Assembly (NCBI GenBank): GCA_937915735.1
Contig: CALGGS010000260.1
Location: 1-7,438 of the forward strand
Length of the DNA stretch: 7,438 nt
Source: an uncultured Treponema sp.
GTDB lineage: Bacteria > Spirochaetota > Spirochaetia > Treponematales > Treponemataceae
Reading direction: 5' to 3'
Shown: positions 1-6,458 of the stretch, in pieces
Layout: every line of letters starts with the position of its first letter
Numbering within the stretch: position 1 is the first letter of the stretch
The notes under the pieces: model-generated
The model's input: the letters and a program-made list of their open reading frames with translations, nothing else
Told to the model about the DNA's origin: nothing
The model's database searches: none
Position numbers and translations under genes: made by a program

Positions 1-54
1 CATTTCGATTTCCATCTGTTTAGCGGTTTCTTCCATTCTATTTTTATCAGCCAT
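1..54 (-). CDS. 5' end of an unidentified gene, cut by the window edge
   Basis: Eighteen codons are open from an ATG at 54 to the window edge, beginning MADKNRMEETAKQMEIEM. The peptide is charged and helix-prone. A clear ribosome binding site (CAGGAGA, 62-68) stands 7 nt before the ATG, which is the main reason to believe the start. The gene follows the 231-aa gene on the same strand after a 77-nt gap and is probably the next member of the same operon. Nothing can be said about its function from this fragment. Confidence 0.6.
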   Translation of the reverse strand, partial: MADKNRMEETAKQMEIEM

Positions 55-131
55 TATAATTTCTCCTGCAATTTACAAAATACTGTTATTTAAGATATAT
101 AAATCTAATTACAACTTAAAAGACAATTTTT

Positions 132-827
132 TCACATTGAAGGACTGTCTACATCATCATCAATGCTTTTACGATTTACCGAGGTTTTCTTTTTTCTGTC
201 CTGCCCTGTAACACGAGCTAACGATGTGCGTGCATATTTACTTTCAATCTCAACTTCTTCAATGCCCATCGTTTTTAACATAGAAGCGATCTGAACAATC
301 TGTCCTTTGGAGATTTTTTTACCAGTTACTAAAGGAAAAGCATCACCTGTTCCAAGAGCAAACATTTTGTTTTCCTTATCAACAATAAGGCCGAGCCTTA
401 CATGCTGGTATTGGTCTTTATTTACAAACACATCTACATTCTTCTCAAAACCACTAAGCCTTACTGGCCGCAACTCTGGGAAAAGTTCCTTTCGATTCAT
501 GTAATCAAAAAGACAGTCGCCCCAGAGCTTGTCCTTATTGTGATGAGAAAAATCAATTCCGTATTTTGTAAAGGTCTGCTCCAAATCATACTCTGACATG
601 AAAAGCTGGCCACCGGAATTTGCCGCATGTTCACAGGCATATTTCCACCATGTTGAAGGGAAAGTTTTTCTGTCAATCCCAATACTTCCTCCAGCGGCTT
701 CAATATAGCTCACTAAAGATTTTGGTGTCGGATAGTCGTCATCTTTATGTTCCTCAAAAAAATCATCAAACATTTTGTCGATGGCTTTGTTTCTTTTTAA
801 TTCTAATTCTGTCGGCTCTTTAATCAT
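132..827 (-). CDS. Hypothetical protein, 231 aa, third gene of the minus-strand operon
   Basis: I do not recognise this protein. It is soluble in appearance, with no signal peptide or membrane segment. The N-terminal 35 residues are very acidic (FFEEHKDDDYPTP). The centre is rich in aromatic residues (STWWKYACEH; KLWGDCLFDYMN). The C-terminus has a basic patch (QDRKKKTSVNRK) followed by an acidic tail (DDDVD). Two ATGs lie 6 nt apart, at 833 and 827. The strong AAGGAG at 836-841 is only 2 nt from the first but 8 nt from the second, so I start at 827. It lies 40 nt downstream of the 365-aa gene, and that gap contains a perfect hairpin. Being in an operon with ArdC-N-like proteins suggests an accessory role in plasmid or element biology, but this is inference only. 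Confidence 0.85.
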   Translation of the reverse strand: MIKEPTELELKRNKAIDKMFDDFFEEHKDDDYPTPKSLVSYIEAAGGSIGIDRKTFPSTWWKYACEHAANSGGQLFMSEYDLEQTFTKYGIDFSHHNKDKLWGDCLFDYMNRKELFPELRPVRLSGFEKNVDVFVNKDQYQHVRLGLIVDKENKMFALGTGDAFPLVTGKKISKGQIVQIASMLKTMGIEEVEIESKYARTSLARVTGQDRKKKTSVNRKSIDDDVDSPSM

Positions 828-850
828 AATCATGTCTCCTTGTATTTATT

Positions 851-866
851 GCCGTAATGTTACGGC
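851..866. repeat. Intercistronic hairpin (7-bp perfect inverted repeat)
   Basis: The 16-nt sequence gccgtaatgttacggc is an inverted repeat with 7-bp arms and a 2-nt centre, so the RNA would probably form 6 pairs with a 4-nt loop. It starts 1 nt after the stop codon of the 365-aa gene and ends just upstream of the ribosome binding site of the 231-aa gene. No T-run follows on the minus strand, so it is not a standard terminator. It could be an mRNA processing or stability element, or a protein binding site. Confidence 0.55.
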
Positions 867-867
867 G

Positions 868-1965
868 TTATAGTCCCCTATCCTCTCCCACGTGCATGGA
901 GAAAGTAGGCCTTTTGAATTTCTGTTTTGTCTGTTCGTTCTGAACGGTTTTTGCCTTGTTTTTTGTTTCCTGCTGCATTGCGGACGGAATTCTTCTGTTT
1001 GCATCTTTTTTAAGCTGTTCATCCCTTGTGTAAATAGGTTCAAGAGAGAAGTTGTAGTGGGTAAGTCGCTCGCTGAATGAGTAGGCATCAAAAATAGTTC
1101 GTGAAATTATTCCGCTTATATTCCGGCTTTCCTTGTTTTCGTCAATTTTGTTTATCAGGCTCTTAAAGGCATTCAGAATATTCTTCTTTTCATCAGATGA
1201 AAAGTTATAAAGCTTTTCCCCGCTTGCCTGTTCGTTAAAATGCTTGTAGTAATAATCAAAAATTATTTTCTGTTCAGGAAGATAGCTTTTGTATATGCCG
1301 TTTCTTTTGTTTACGATTTCCTGAAAGACTGGTGAGTTTTTCTGCAAGTTCAAGAAAAGATTCTGCTTTATATGTTTTGTTCTTTCGCTCTGCATTTCGC
1401 CTGTGTTGTATTCATTTCTGTTTGCAATTATTTCTTTTGCCATGTATGCGGCATAAGGAATTTTATTTTGCAGAAGTTTTTCTGTAAAAAGTCTTTCAAC
1501 AGATTTTTCTGTGAACTGGTCTAAAAGATATGCGCACTGGCAGTCGATGCAGAGGCTTTCTGAAAGGGTGTTGCTTTTAAAACTCATTTCCTTGTCCGAA
1601 AATCTTTCCCTTGCATTCTGAATTACGACAGGGCGGCAGTTATAGTTTGGATTCTGCTTTACTGCTTTCTGATATTCGGCAGGGTTCATTGCTTTAAGTT
1701 CAAGTCCAAGCTGGGCTGCATCTGCTCCATAAATCCACATGGTGTTTGTTGCTCCGATACTGGCAGCTTTAAGGGCTATTTTTTCCTTGTTTATATCCAT
1801 GCGGGTTTTGCCGGTAATTACATTCATGTCAGGCGGAAATGTCTTGTCCGATAGGACTGGCATAGTATTATTCTTAAGGTTTTCCCTGATAAGAGAGTTG
1901 ATTTCCCTGTAGTTTGAATCAAAATCCCTGTTCACTGCGTATGTGGTTATGTTCTCATATCTCAT
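868..1965 (-). CDS. Hypothetical protein, 365 aa, with a diverged ArdC-N-like segment
   Basis: Residues about 33-91 follow the pattern of the ArdC N-terminal (ssDNA-binding, anti-restriction type) domain: a P-x-N-x-x-TGK turn (MNVITGKTRMDIN), an Ala/Leu-rich helix, then W-I-Y-x-x-D-A-A-Q-L-G and a basic end. I match this by eye to the family pattern of TGkpYrGiN followed by rWlTykQa-eLGg. The usual Y-R-G residues are missing, so the match is remote. A cysteine cluster CxxCxC lies at residues 139-144. The C-terminal part is lysine-rich and helical, with a basic tail. No HExxH metallopeptidase motif is present. The ATG at 1965 has AAGGAA at 1972-1977, 6 nt upstream; a TTG ten codons further up has no such site. 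The gene lies 58 nt downstream of the broken ArdC-like gene in the same operon. The coding call is firm; the domain call is tentative. Confidence 0.85.
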   Translation of the reverse strand: MRYENITTYAVNRDFDSNYREINSLIRENLKNNTMPVLSDKTFPPDMNVITGKTRMDINKEKIALKAASIGATNTMWIYGADAAQLGLELKAMNPAEYQKAVKQNPNYNCRPVVIQNARERFSDKEMSFKSNTLSESLCIDCQCAYLLDQFTEKSVERLFTEKLLQNKIPYAAYMAKEIIANRNEYNTGEMQSERTKHIKQNLFLNLQKNSPVFQEIVNKRNGIYKSYLPEQKIIFDYYYKHFNEQASGEKLYNFSSDEKKNILNAFKSLINKIDENKESRNISGIISRTIFDAYSFSERLTHYNFSLEPIYTRDEQLKKDANRRIPSAMQQETKNKAKTVQNEQTKQKFKRPTFSMHVGEDRGL

Positions 1966-2023
1966 ATAGTGTTCCTTGGATAAAGACCGCCACAAATGTT
2001 AATTCATGACGGCCATGTTTTTT

Positions 2024-2452
2024 TTAGTCGCTCATTGACATTCCGTCATCATCAGCCATTGAGCGATAGCTGGTCTTTCTTGCCTTGTGGTATTCTTTTG
2101 CTTTATCCAGCTTTTCGTTGTATTTCTTCTCCCCATAAGCCTGGCGGATTTCTGTTGCGCGAGCCTGTTTCATATCATGAAGTTTTTTGTTTACTTCATA
2201 TCCGAGCATGTTCAGGCGGTATGGATTTATATAAGGCTTCCTTTCCTCACCTTCCTTGCGTTCCCAGACATATTCCTTTGTCTTTGACTTGAACTCTTCG
2301 GCAATTTCTTTTGAAGCGGCAAAGTCCCTGCCTTTTTCCATTGCGTCAAAATATTCCGCAAGATACTGTGCAGGTTCTGAGCTTGTCGCATTCACTACAT
2401 CACGAACCTTGTCCGGATTCGGCTCGTGCCACTTGTGCCTTTGCATACTCAT
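2024..2452 (-). CDS. Probable C-terminal half of the ArdC-like protein in a shifted frame, or a separate overlapping 142-aa gene
   Basis: This frame is open through 2545, but its upstream part is a shadow of the preceding gene. Sensible protein begins around HEPNPDKVRDVV (about 2430). The rest is charged and helical, contains SEPAQYLAEYFDAMEKG and IRQAYGEKKYNEKLDKAKEY, and ends in MADDDGMSMSD. It lies +1 relative to the ArdC-like frame. Skipping one base near 2432, between the codons for AKAQ and the HEPNP segment, would join the two into about 326 aa. Read as a separate gene, it would start at the ATG at 2452, overlapping the upstream gene by 53 nt. No good ribosome binding site precedes that ATG, which favours a frameshift. 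No homopolymer lies at the break. A programmed shift is possible but I see no known slippery motif. Confidence 0.6.
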   Translation of the reverse strand: MSMQRHKWHEPNPDKVRDVVNATSSEPAQYLAEYFDAMEKGRDFAASKEIAEEFKSKTKEYVWERKEGEERKPYINPYRLNMLGYEVNKKLHDMKQARATEIRQAYGEKKYNEKLDKAKEYHKARKTSYRSMADDDGMSMSD

Positions 2453-3005
2453 AGCGGGCTTCTGCCTGTTCCTTTGCCCATTCAGCGAGCTTTTCAGGAT
2501 TTTCAACCTGGGCGATATTGAAGAGCTTTGCGGTAATCTTTTCATTTACAGTCTTACCAGTCTCAGGGTCTTTGACTTCTTTACCGTTTTCATCAAGTTT
2601 TGGAACAGAAAAATCAATGTTGATTCCATGCTCCCCTTTTTTGATTCTGATGCGGTCATTCCAGCCAAGCTCCTTTTCCATATTCACCTTATTAAGCTGC
2701 TGCACGGTCATGTATTCATTTGTAGGATAGCCGTGGAGCTGTGAAAAGTTTTTAAGGAGCAGCGTTGTCATTCCTTTATATTTAGTGCCATTTACAACAT
2801 TCTTTACAACAGAAACGTCTGCCTTGCCGTCTGCGCCCGGAAGACAGGCAAGAGAGCCGTCCTCAAGGGCATTCATGAAATTCTTGCGGTTTACTCTGGC
2901 GTTAATGACAGAAGGGTCAGTCTGAGCTGATTTTGCAGCAGCTTCTACTGCATCTGGAGTTTTGCTGAGTTCTTCAGCGTTAGGGTTTGTGTTAGGTGTT
3001 TCCAT
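2400..3005 (-). CDS. ArdC N-terminal-domain-like protein, 201 aa, ending at a probable frame break
   Basis: Residues about 40-168 follow the order of the ArdC N-terminal domain: an initial helix (NRKNFMNALEDGS), NGTKYKGMTTLLL (family: tGkpYrGiNalLL), EYMTVQQLNKV (family: W-l-T-y-k-Q-a-e-l), IRIKKGEHGINIDF (family: V-r-K-G-E-k-g-x-x-V-x-f) and AKLFNIAQVENP (family: y-x-V-F-N-v-x-Q). ArdC proteins are carried by plasmids and conjugative elements. They bind ssDNA and protect incoming DNA from restriction, and the full-length form adds a metallopeptidase domain. No HExxH is seen here, so this would be an N-domain-only variant. The first 35 residues are low-complexity. AGGTAGGT at 3013-3020 lies 7 nt before the ATG. 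It is the first gene after the promoter at 3100-3129. The frame stops 9 codons after the likely break near residue 191; the continuation is in the +1 frame. Confidence 0.8.
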   Translation of the reverse strand: METPNTNPNAEELSKTPDAVEAAAKSAQTDPSVINARVNRKNFMNALEDGSLACLPGADGKADVSVVKNVVNGTKYKGMTTLLLKNFSQLHGYPTNEYMTVQQLNKVNMEKELGWNDRIRIKKGEHGINIDFSVPKLDENGKEVKDPETGKTVNEKITAKLFNIAQVENPEKLAEWAKEQAEARYEYAKAQVARAESGQGS

Positions 3006-3078
3006 TTTTTATACCTACCTACTAGATTTTTCGGAGCGGTGAAGAATGGCGGGTAAACTTCCTTTTCCTTTTTTTATA

Positions 3079-3091
3079 AGAACAACGTTCT
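3079..3091. promoter_or_regulatory. Candidate operator: inverted repeat AGAAC-AAC-GTTCT at the leftward transcription start
   Basis: A perfect 5-bp inverted repeat with a 3-nt centre lies 8 nt downstream of the leftward -10 box (3100-3105), covering the expected +1 region. This is a typical position for a repressor site. It resembles GAAC/GTTC-type LexA boxes, but their centre is 4 nt, so I do not name the regulator. Confidence 0.4.
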
Positions 3092-3099
3092 CAACTAAG

Positions 3100-3129
3100 A
3101 GTATAATACCAATCACATTTAGTTGTCAA
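3100..3129 (-). promoter_or_regulatory. Promoter of the leftward ArdC-like operon
   Basis: On the minus strand there is a perfect -35 box TTGACA (3124-3129) and a -10 box TATACT (3100-3105) with an 18-nt spacer, or TTATAC with 17. Transcription would start near 3092, giving a leader of about 87 nt before the ATG at 3005. The match is close to the sigma-70 consensus, and the position, in the 177-nt divergent gap, is right. Confidence 0.7.
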
Positions 3130-3147
3130 TAGTGATATTTTACATCA

Positions 3148-3176
3148 TTTACTTTTATAACTATTTTGGCTATAAT
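3148..3176 (+). promoter_or_regulatory. Promoter of the rightward PilZ operon, probably leaderless
   Basis: A perfect TATAAT (3171-3176) is preceded, after 17 nt, by a weaker -35 TTTACT (3148-3153, four of six matches). The -10 box ends only 6 nt before the ATG at 3183, so transcription should begin at or next to the start codon. There is no ribosome binding site in between. Confidence 0.55.
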
Positions 3177-3182
3177 AAAGCT

Positions 3183-3659
3183 ATGCTTTCTGTCAGAATA
3201 CCATTAAGAGGAAAGGAATATTTTAATCTTTATGCCAACGGCAAGCCTGTCTTTTCAAGCTTTGACGAGGAATTTGGCTCATTTTTTCAGTTTGAGGGAG
3301 CTGTCTTCTTGCAGTACGGCTGGACTTTAAGAGGAAGACAGGCTGACCACAGGCGTGCATACCTCGTATGTGAGTACAGTGAGACCAGGAGCTTTTCGGG
3401 AACATATTTGCCCAACGTTAAAGAGCCTTGTGCAATTCTCGGAATATTTTATGGACGAAAAATAGACTCAGCAAGACAGGCTTTTTTTAACCTCGAAAAA
3501 ATATGCGGCAAGGAAGTTTACCTTTATTCTCCCGGATTCTGGCAGAAATTCTCCTGTCTTCTTGATGGCTTTGAGAATAACAAAAGCCTTGCGATAAAAT
3601 CAAACCTTGAAATCTTATGCTCAAGATACAAAACCTTCCAAAAATTTAAGGAAAAATGA
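3183..3659 (+). CDS. Hypothetical protein, 158 aa, first gene of the PilZ operon
   Basis: I do not recognise this protein. It looks like a compact soluble protein, rich in aromatic residues in its first half (FFQFEGAVFLQYGWTLRGRQ) and basic at its C-terminus (YKTFQKFKEK). No signal peptide or membrane span is present from this start. I take the ATG at 3183 because it sits 6 nt after a perfect TATAAT. The frame stays open upstream to a TTG at 3123, but that would place the promoter inside the gene. The stop codon TGA abuts the ATG of the PilZ gene, so the two are likely translationally coupled. The pairing suggests it works with the PilZ protein, for example as a partner in a c-di-GMP response; this is inference from position only. 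Confidence 0.8.
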   Translation: MLSVRIPLRGKEYFNLYANGKPVFSSFDEEFGSFFQFEGAVFLQYGWTLRGRQADHRRAYLVCEYSETRSFSGTYLPNVKEPCAILGIFYGRKIDSARQAFFNLEKICGKEVYLYSPGFWQKFSCLLDGFENNKSLAIKSNLEILCSRYKTFQKFKEK

Positions 3660-4367
3660 ATGATAAAAGTTACGAAAGACGTAATGGAAAAATTTGAAAT
3701 TGAGAACCTTTTTTTATCCGGCTCAGGCGAAGGTGAAAAATGGCTTTTCCATCTTGTAGAAATCAGCTCCAAGTCATGGATTTGCCAGCTGGACACTCCC
3801 TGCTATCTAAGCGAAGTGACCTGCAACATAAAAATTAAGGGCGAGTATAGCAAAGTAAATTCTGAAATCAGCTTGCTGGAAAATAATATCTATCGCCTTG
3901 AGCCTAAAAATATCAGCAGCAGCAATGATTTAGTCAGATTATATAAAAAAATACGAAAGCTTGAAAGAAACACCGCATTTCTTGAGAAACGCAAGGAAAA
4001 CAGATATGAGGTCGGAATAAAAGGCTCGGAACTGTTCGGACTGTGCGAGAATGAAAAACAAAAGGTAATCTTTGAAAATACAGAGCTTCCGTGCTTTTTC
4101 AATAATATTTCTTACAGTGGCTGCAACATAACTACCCTACAGACGGACTCGTTAAAATTCAAATTGGGAAACGAAATCTTTTTTCGCCTGAATTTCGTGA
4201 ATCCTATCGAGCAAGTGTTCTTGCAGGGTAAAATTTGTTCAGTCGCATTAAAATCACCGGAAGACAGCATACACTATAAATTTGGGATACTTTCGGTTGA
4301 GCTTTATGAACCGCCCCTTTCGTGGAAAAACCGGCTCACTGAATATATAAGAAAAATGGAGAAATGA
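3660..4367 (+). CDS. PilZ-domain protein, candidate c-di-GMP receptor, 235 aa
   Basis: Both signature motifs of the PilZ c-di-GMP-binding domain are present in the right order: RxxxR at residues 111-115 (RKENR) and [D/N]xSxxG at residues 149-154 (NISYSG). They are followed by beta-strand-rich sequence to about residue 213. The first 110 residues are a separate N-terminal region ending in a charged helix, an arrangement similar to YcgR-type proteins, in which PilZ is C-terminal; I cannot show that the N-terminal region is a YcgR domain. In the family, binding of c-di-GMP changes contacts with partner proteins that control motility, adhesion or secretion. The ATG directly follows the upstream TGA, with AAGGA at 3648-3652. 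The next gene, for a small membrane protein, begins 2 nt after this stop. A PilZ protein in a mobile-element setting is unusual. Confidence 0.85.
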   Translation: MIKVTKDVMEKFEIENLFLSGSGEGEKWLFHLVEISSKSWICQLDTPCYLSEVTCNIKIKGEYSKVNSEISLLENNIYRLEPKNISSSNDLVRLYKKIRKLERNTAFLEKRKENRYEVGIKGSELFGLCENEKQKVIFENTELPCFFNNISYSGCNITTLQTDSLKFKLGNEIFFRLNFVNPIEQVFLQGKICSVALKSPEDSIHYKFGILSVELYEPPLSWKNRLTEYIRKMEK

Positions 4368-4369
4368 AC

Positions 4370-4525
4370 ATGTTTTATTCGACAAGACATTTTTGGAGAA
4401 TTGCGATTATTTTGCTTTTGCTTGCATTCATACTTCCTCATGTCCCTGCGGCTTTGTATTCAATAAAATCTTTCGTAAGCTTCGTAAAAGTTACTTTTTC
4501 ACAGATTTTAAGCTTTATAAGATAA
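4370..4525 (+). CDS. Small single-span membrane protein, 51 aa
   Basis: The reading frame starts at an ATG 2 nt after the PilZ stop codon. It has a good ribosome binding site (GGAGA, 4358-4362) 7 nt upstream, inside the end of the PilZ gene, so translation is probably coupled. The product begins MFYSTRHFWR and has one strong hydrophobic span at residues about 11-29 (IAIILLLLAFILPHVPAAL), with basic residues just before it. This predicts an inner-membrane anchor with the N-terminus inside. The remaining residues up to 51 are amphipathic (SFVSFVKVTFSQILSF). I do not recognise a family. Its place in the operon suggests it anchors or serves as a target for the PilZ protein or the 158-aa protein; this is inference. 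Confidence 0.7.
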   Translation: MFYSTRHFWRIAIILLLLAFILPHVPAALYSIKSFVSFVKVTFSQILSFIR

Positions 4526-4554
4526 GAAGTCGTAAACACTTTTATACCAATGTA

Positions 4555-4583
4555 TTGACAACGAATAAAAGGAAAAGTATTCT
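4555..4583 (+). promoter_or_regulatory. Promoter of the 252-aa gene, probably leaderless
   Basis: A perfect TTGACA (4555-4560) and TATTCT (4578-4583, four of six matches) are separated by the ideal 17 nt. The -10 box ends 6 nt before the GTG at 4590, so the transcript would begin at the start codon. The 10-nt sequence TATTGACAAC around this -35 box also surrounds the -35 box of the leftward promoter at 3122-3131 on the other strand. Confidence 0.6.
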
Positions 4584-4589
4584 TTAATC

Positions 4590-5348
4590 GTGAATACAGA
4601 AGAGATTGCCGAAAGAATCGGATATGACATTCTAAGCGATATACTGAGGGGAAAGGAAGAGTCCGAATTGCTTCAGAAATATGGAATTTCGGAAGCCCAG
4701 TTTTCTCAGCTCAAGAAAATTATCCTGCGACAGGTAAAGGAGAAGGTCGATTCCGTTGAAATAACGAGCCATGCAGTCCGTTATTTTAAGAACCTCGTGA
4801 AAGAGCGCACCTTTGCCTCAAAGACTTCGGAATATGAGCTTTCAGACCCGCAGCAAAAACTCCTGTACAATGTGACACGTGGGAATTTTCGTGCGACTTA
4901 CGGCATCATCTTTGCACTAAGACGGTTCATCTCTCCTTCGCAGTGGATTTACAGGGAGGACGAGGAGCTTCCAGAACCTGTGAAATTTAATCCGCTGGTT
5001 GAGGAAAAATATCCGCACTATGACTTTGACTCTCGAAACGAACTTGCAAAAGAAAGCACTCTGGGAAACATCTTCTTTGACATATTGAAAGAAAGGCGGG
5101 CAATGACAAAGTTCTGCGCAAGCCACAACTGCGAGAAGCTGGAGGCGGCGAATTTTGTCTACATGAAGCACCACAAGAACGGTGAGCTACGCTACCTTGC
5201 CCGCCCCACCCTTCCGTTCATAAAAAAATTCAGGACAGAAGTCCACCCGGACTGGTGGTTCATCTATCCTGATGAAGTGAGCGAGGAAACGGTTAGGCAC
5301 GTTCGTAACATGGCCGTAACCTGCGCCTCAATAGCCTTGCGCAGATGA
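4590..5348 (+). CDS. Hypothetical protein, 252 aa, with a possible N-terminal helix-turn-helix
   Basis: I do not recognise the family. The N-terminus has a helix-turn-helix-like pattern at residues about 24-46 (ESELLQKYGISEAQFSQLKK), as in small regulators or DNA-binding accessory proteins. The remainder is charged and soluble, with EVTSHAVRYF-type helices and a C-terminus containing HPDWWFIYPDEVSEETVRHV. The GTG at 4590 is the first conventional start codon after an in-frame stop at 4566-4568. It has no correctly spaced ribosome binding site; AAGG at 4569-4572 is far too distant. It has its own promoter and is convergent with the secreted-protein gene, 21 nt away. A role in DNA binding or element control is possible but unproven. 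Confidence 0.8.
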   Translation: MNTEEIAERIGYDILSDILRGKEESELLQKYGISEAQFSQLKKIILRQVKEKVDSVEITSHAVRYFKNLVKERTFASKTSEYELSDPQQKLLYNVTRGNFRATYGIIFALRRFISPSQWIYREDEELPEPVKFNPLVEEKYPHYDFDSRNELAKESTLGNIFFDILKERRAMTKFCASHNCEKLEAANFVYMKHHKNGELRYLARPTLPFIKKFRTEVHPDWWFIYPDEVSEETVRHVRNMAVTCASIALRR

Positions 5349-5391
5349 CAGTCTGCCTTACGCTTCCCTTTATTTTTTATTCATAAGGCAG
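5341..5391. terminator. Candidate bidirectional terminator between convergent genes
   Basis: Two nested inverted repeats occupy the convergent junction. GCAGA (5341-5345) can pair with TCTGC (5352-5356) across the stop codon of the 252-aa gene. Alternatively, CTGCCTTA (5353-5360) can pair perfectly with TAAGGCAG (5384-5391), whose right arm lies in the last codons of the minus-strand gene. A T-rich stretch (5369-5381) follows the first hairpin on the plus strand and lies in the 23-nt loop of the second. This fits termination at least for the plus strand. Confidence 0.45.
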
Positions 5392-5545
5392 TATCTTTTC
5401 TGGACTACGATATTTATCGTTTTAGAATAGTCCTTATTGTTCAGGTCTCTATATTTTATAGTCATAGAGCATGTTCCGGCATTCGTGTAGTTCGTTGATG
5501 TCACAATGCCATAGCTTGCACTAACGTTGTCAGTCATCACTCCGG

Positions 5546-5555
5546 TTTTTTTTTT
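5546..5555 (-). repeat. A10 homopolymer inside the secreted-protein coding sequence
   Basis: Ten consecutive T on the plus strand read as AAA AAA AAA A(CC) in the gene, encoding GKKKTG. Losing or gaining one base leads to a stop within about 10 codons and would remove the last roughly 57 residues. It is the longest homopolymer I see in the window; A/T runs of 7 are common here. Confidence 0.8.
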
Positions 5556-6458
5556 GCCAGCGTGTGCATTTTCACCGGGCATACCTAAGCCATAGCCTTT
5601 ATATCCAGTGTCTGTTGTTATGTCATACGAGCCTACTGAGTTAAAGCCTTTGTAGACACCTTCCGGGCCGCTTATATCCCATGAATTTATACAATAGTCT
5701 TTATCCCCCCTATCGTAAGTTCCTATACACCACCACCAGAATATCCTGTGGAATTCTTCCGGCGTGTATTTTTTTCCGACCTCCTCCGGCAAATTTATTC
5801 TATGAATTTTTTTATAACTTTTTTGTGAAAACCAGTCACTTCCGTTGTCTCTCCAATCAAATGATTTACTGTCATCCTCGCTGGCATAAAACCAGCCGTT
5901 TGCAAATGCGTTACTTTTTGTTGACGCTGGGATTATTTTCCAAGTGGCATAACTTGGCATCAGTCCTGTTATGTCCTCGCAGCTTCTGTTTCTGAACACC
6001 CATTTTAAATCGGATTTCCAGTTCGGCACGACATTGATGCCGTCTTCGCTAGGTGCTGTCGCCCAGTTAATCGTATATTCATACTTACAATAATCCCAGT
6101 TATGTCCGATTTTGTAAAACTGGACTCCGTTTTCATTCGTGGATTCGCTGGTTATTTTTGTGGAACTTGACCCAGAGCTTCCGCTGAAGTAAATGTGATT
6201 TTCGCTTTCACTTGCCGCACTGCCATACGTTCCCACACGTGTATCGTTAGTTCCGCCCGGATTGAAAGTTATCTGAATATTTTTCAAGTCCGCATTACGC
6301 TCTGCCACGTCAAGATAGAAGGAATAGCTCTCTCCGTCTCCAAGATACAATGTTCCTGCCGCTCCATTACCCTTATTTGGTACATAGCTAGAGAATGAAC
6401 CTGCATTAAAATTGAACACAGGGGTTATTGTATACGTATTATATTTGGAGTTGATATA

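Noticed and set aside
1966..1995. TTG start giving a 375-aa version of the 365-aa protein
   Set aside because: The AAGGAA ribosome binding site lies within those ten codons and is correctly spaced for the ATG at 1965; the TTG has no site of its own.
2400..3005. ArdC metallopeptidase domain
   Set aside because: No HExxH is found in either frame; HEPNP in the shifted frame is not a zinc-binding motif.
3123..3182. Upstream TTG or GTG starts adding a hydrophobic N-terminus to the 158-aa protein
   Set aside because: They have no ribosome binding site and would place the -35 and -10 boxes inside the gene; the ATG at 3183 fits the promoter.
4393..4587. 64-aa frame MENCDYFAF overlapping the small membrane protein gene
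   Set aside because: It has no ribosome binding site, overlaps the better-supported 4370-4525 frame and runs through the promoter of the next gene.
5681..6398. Plus-strand open frames within the secreted-protein gene
   Set aside because: They are antisense shadows with unlikely composition and no start signals.
6417..6419. GTG at 6419 as the real start of the secreted protein
   Set aside because: There is no ribosome binding site, the same frame continues sensibly upstream to about 6477, and a proper signal peptide with a ribosome binding site lies just ahead in the neighbouring frame.
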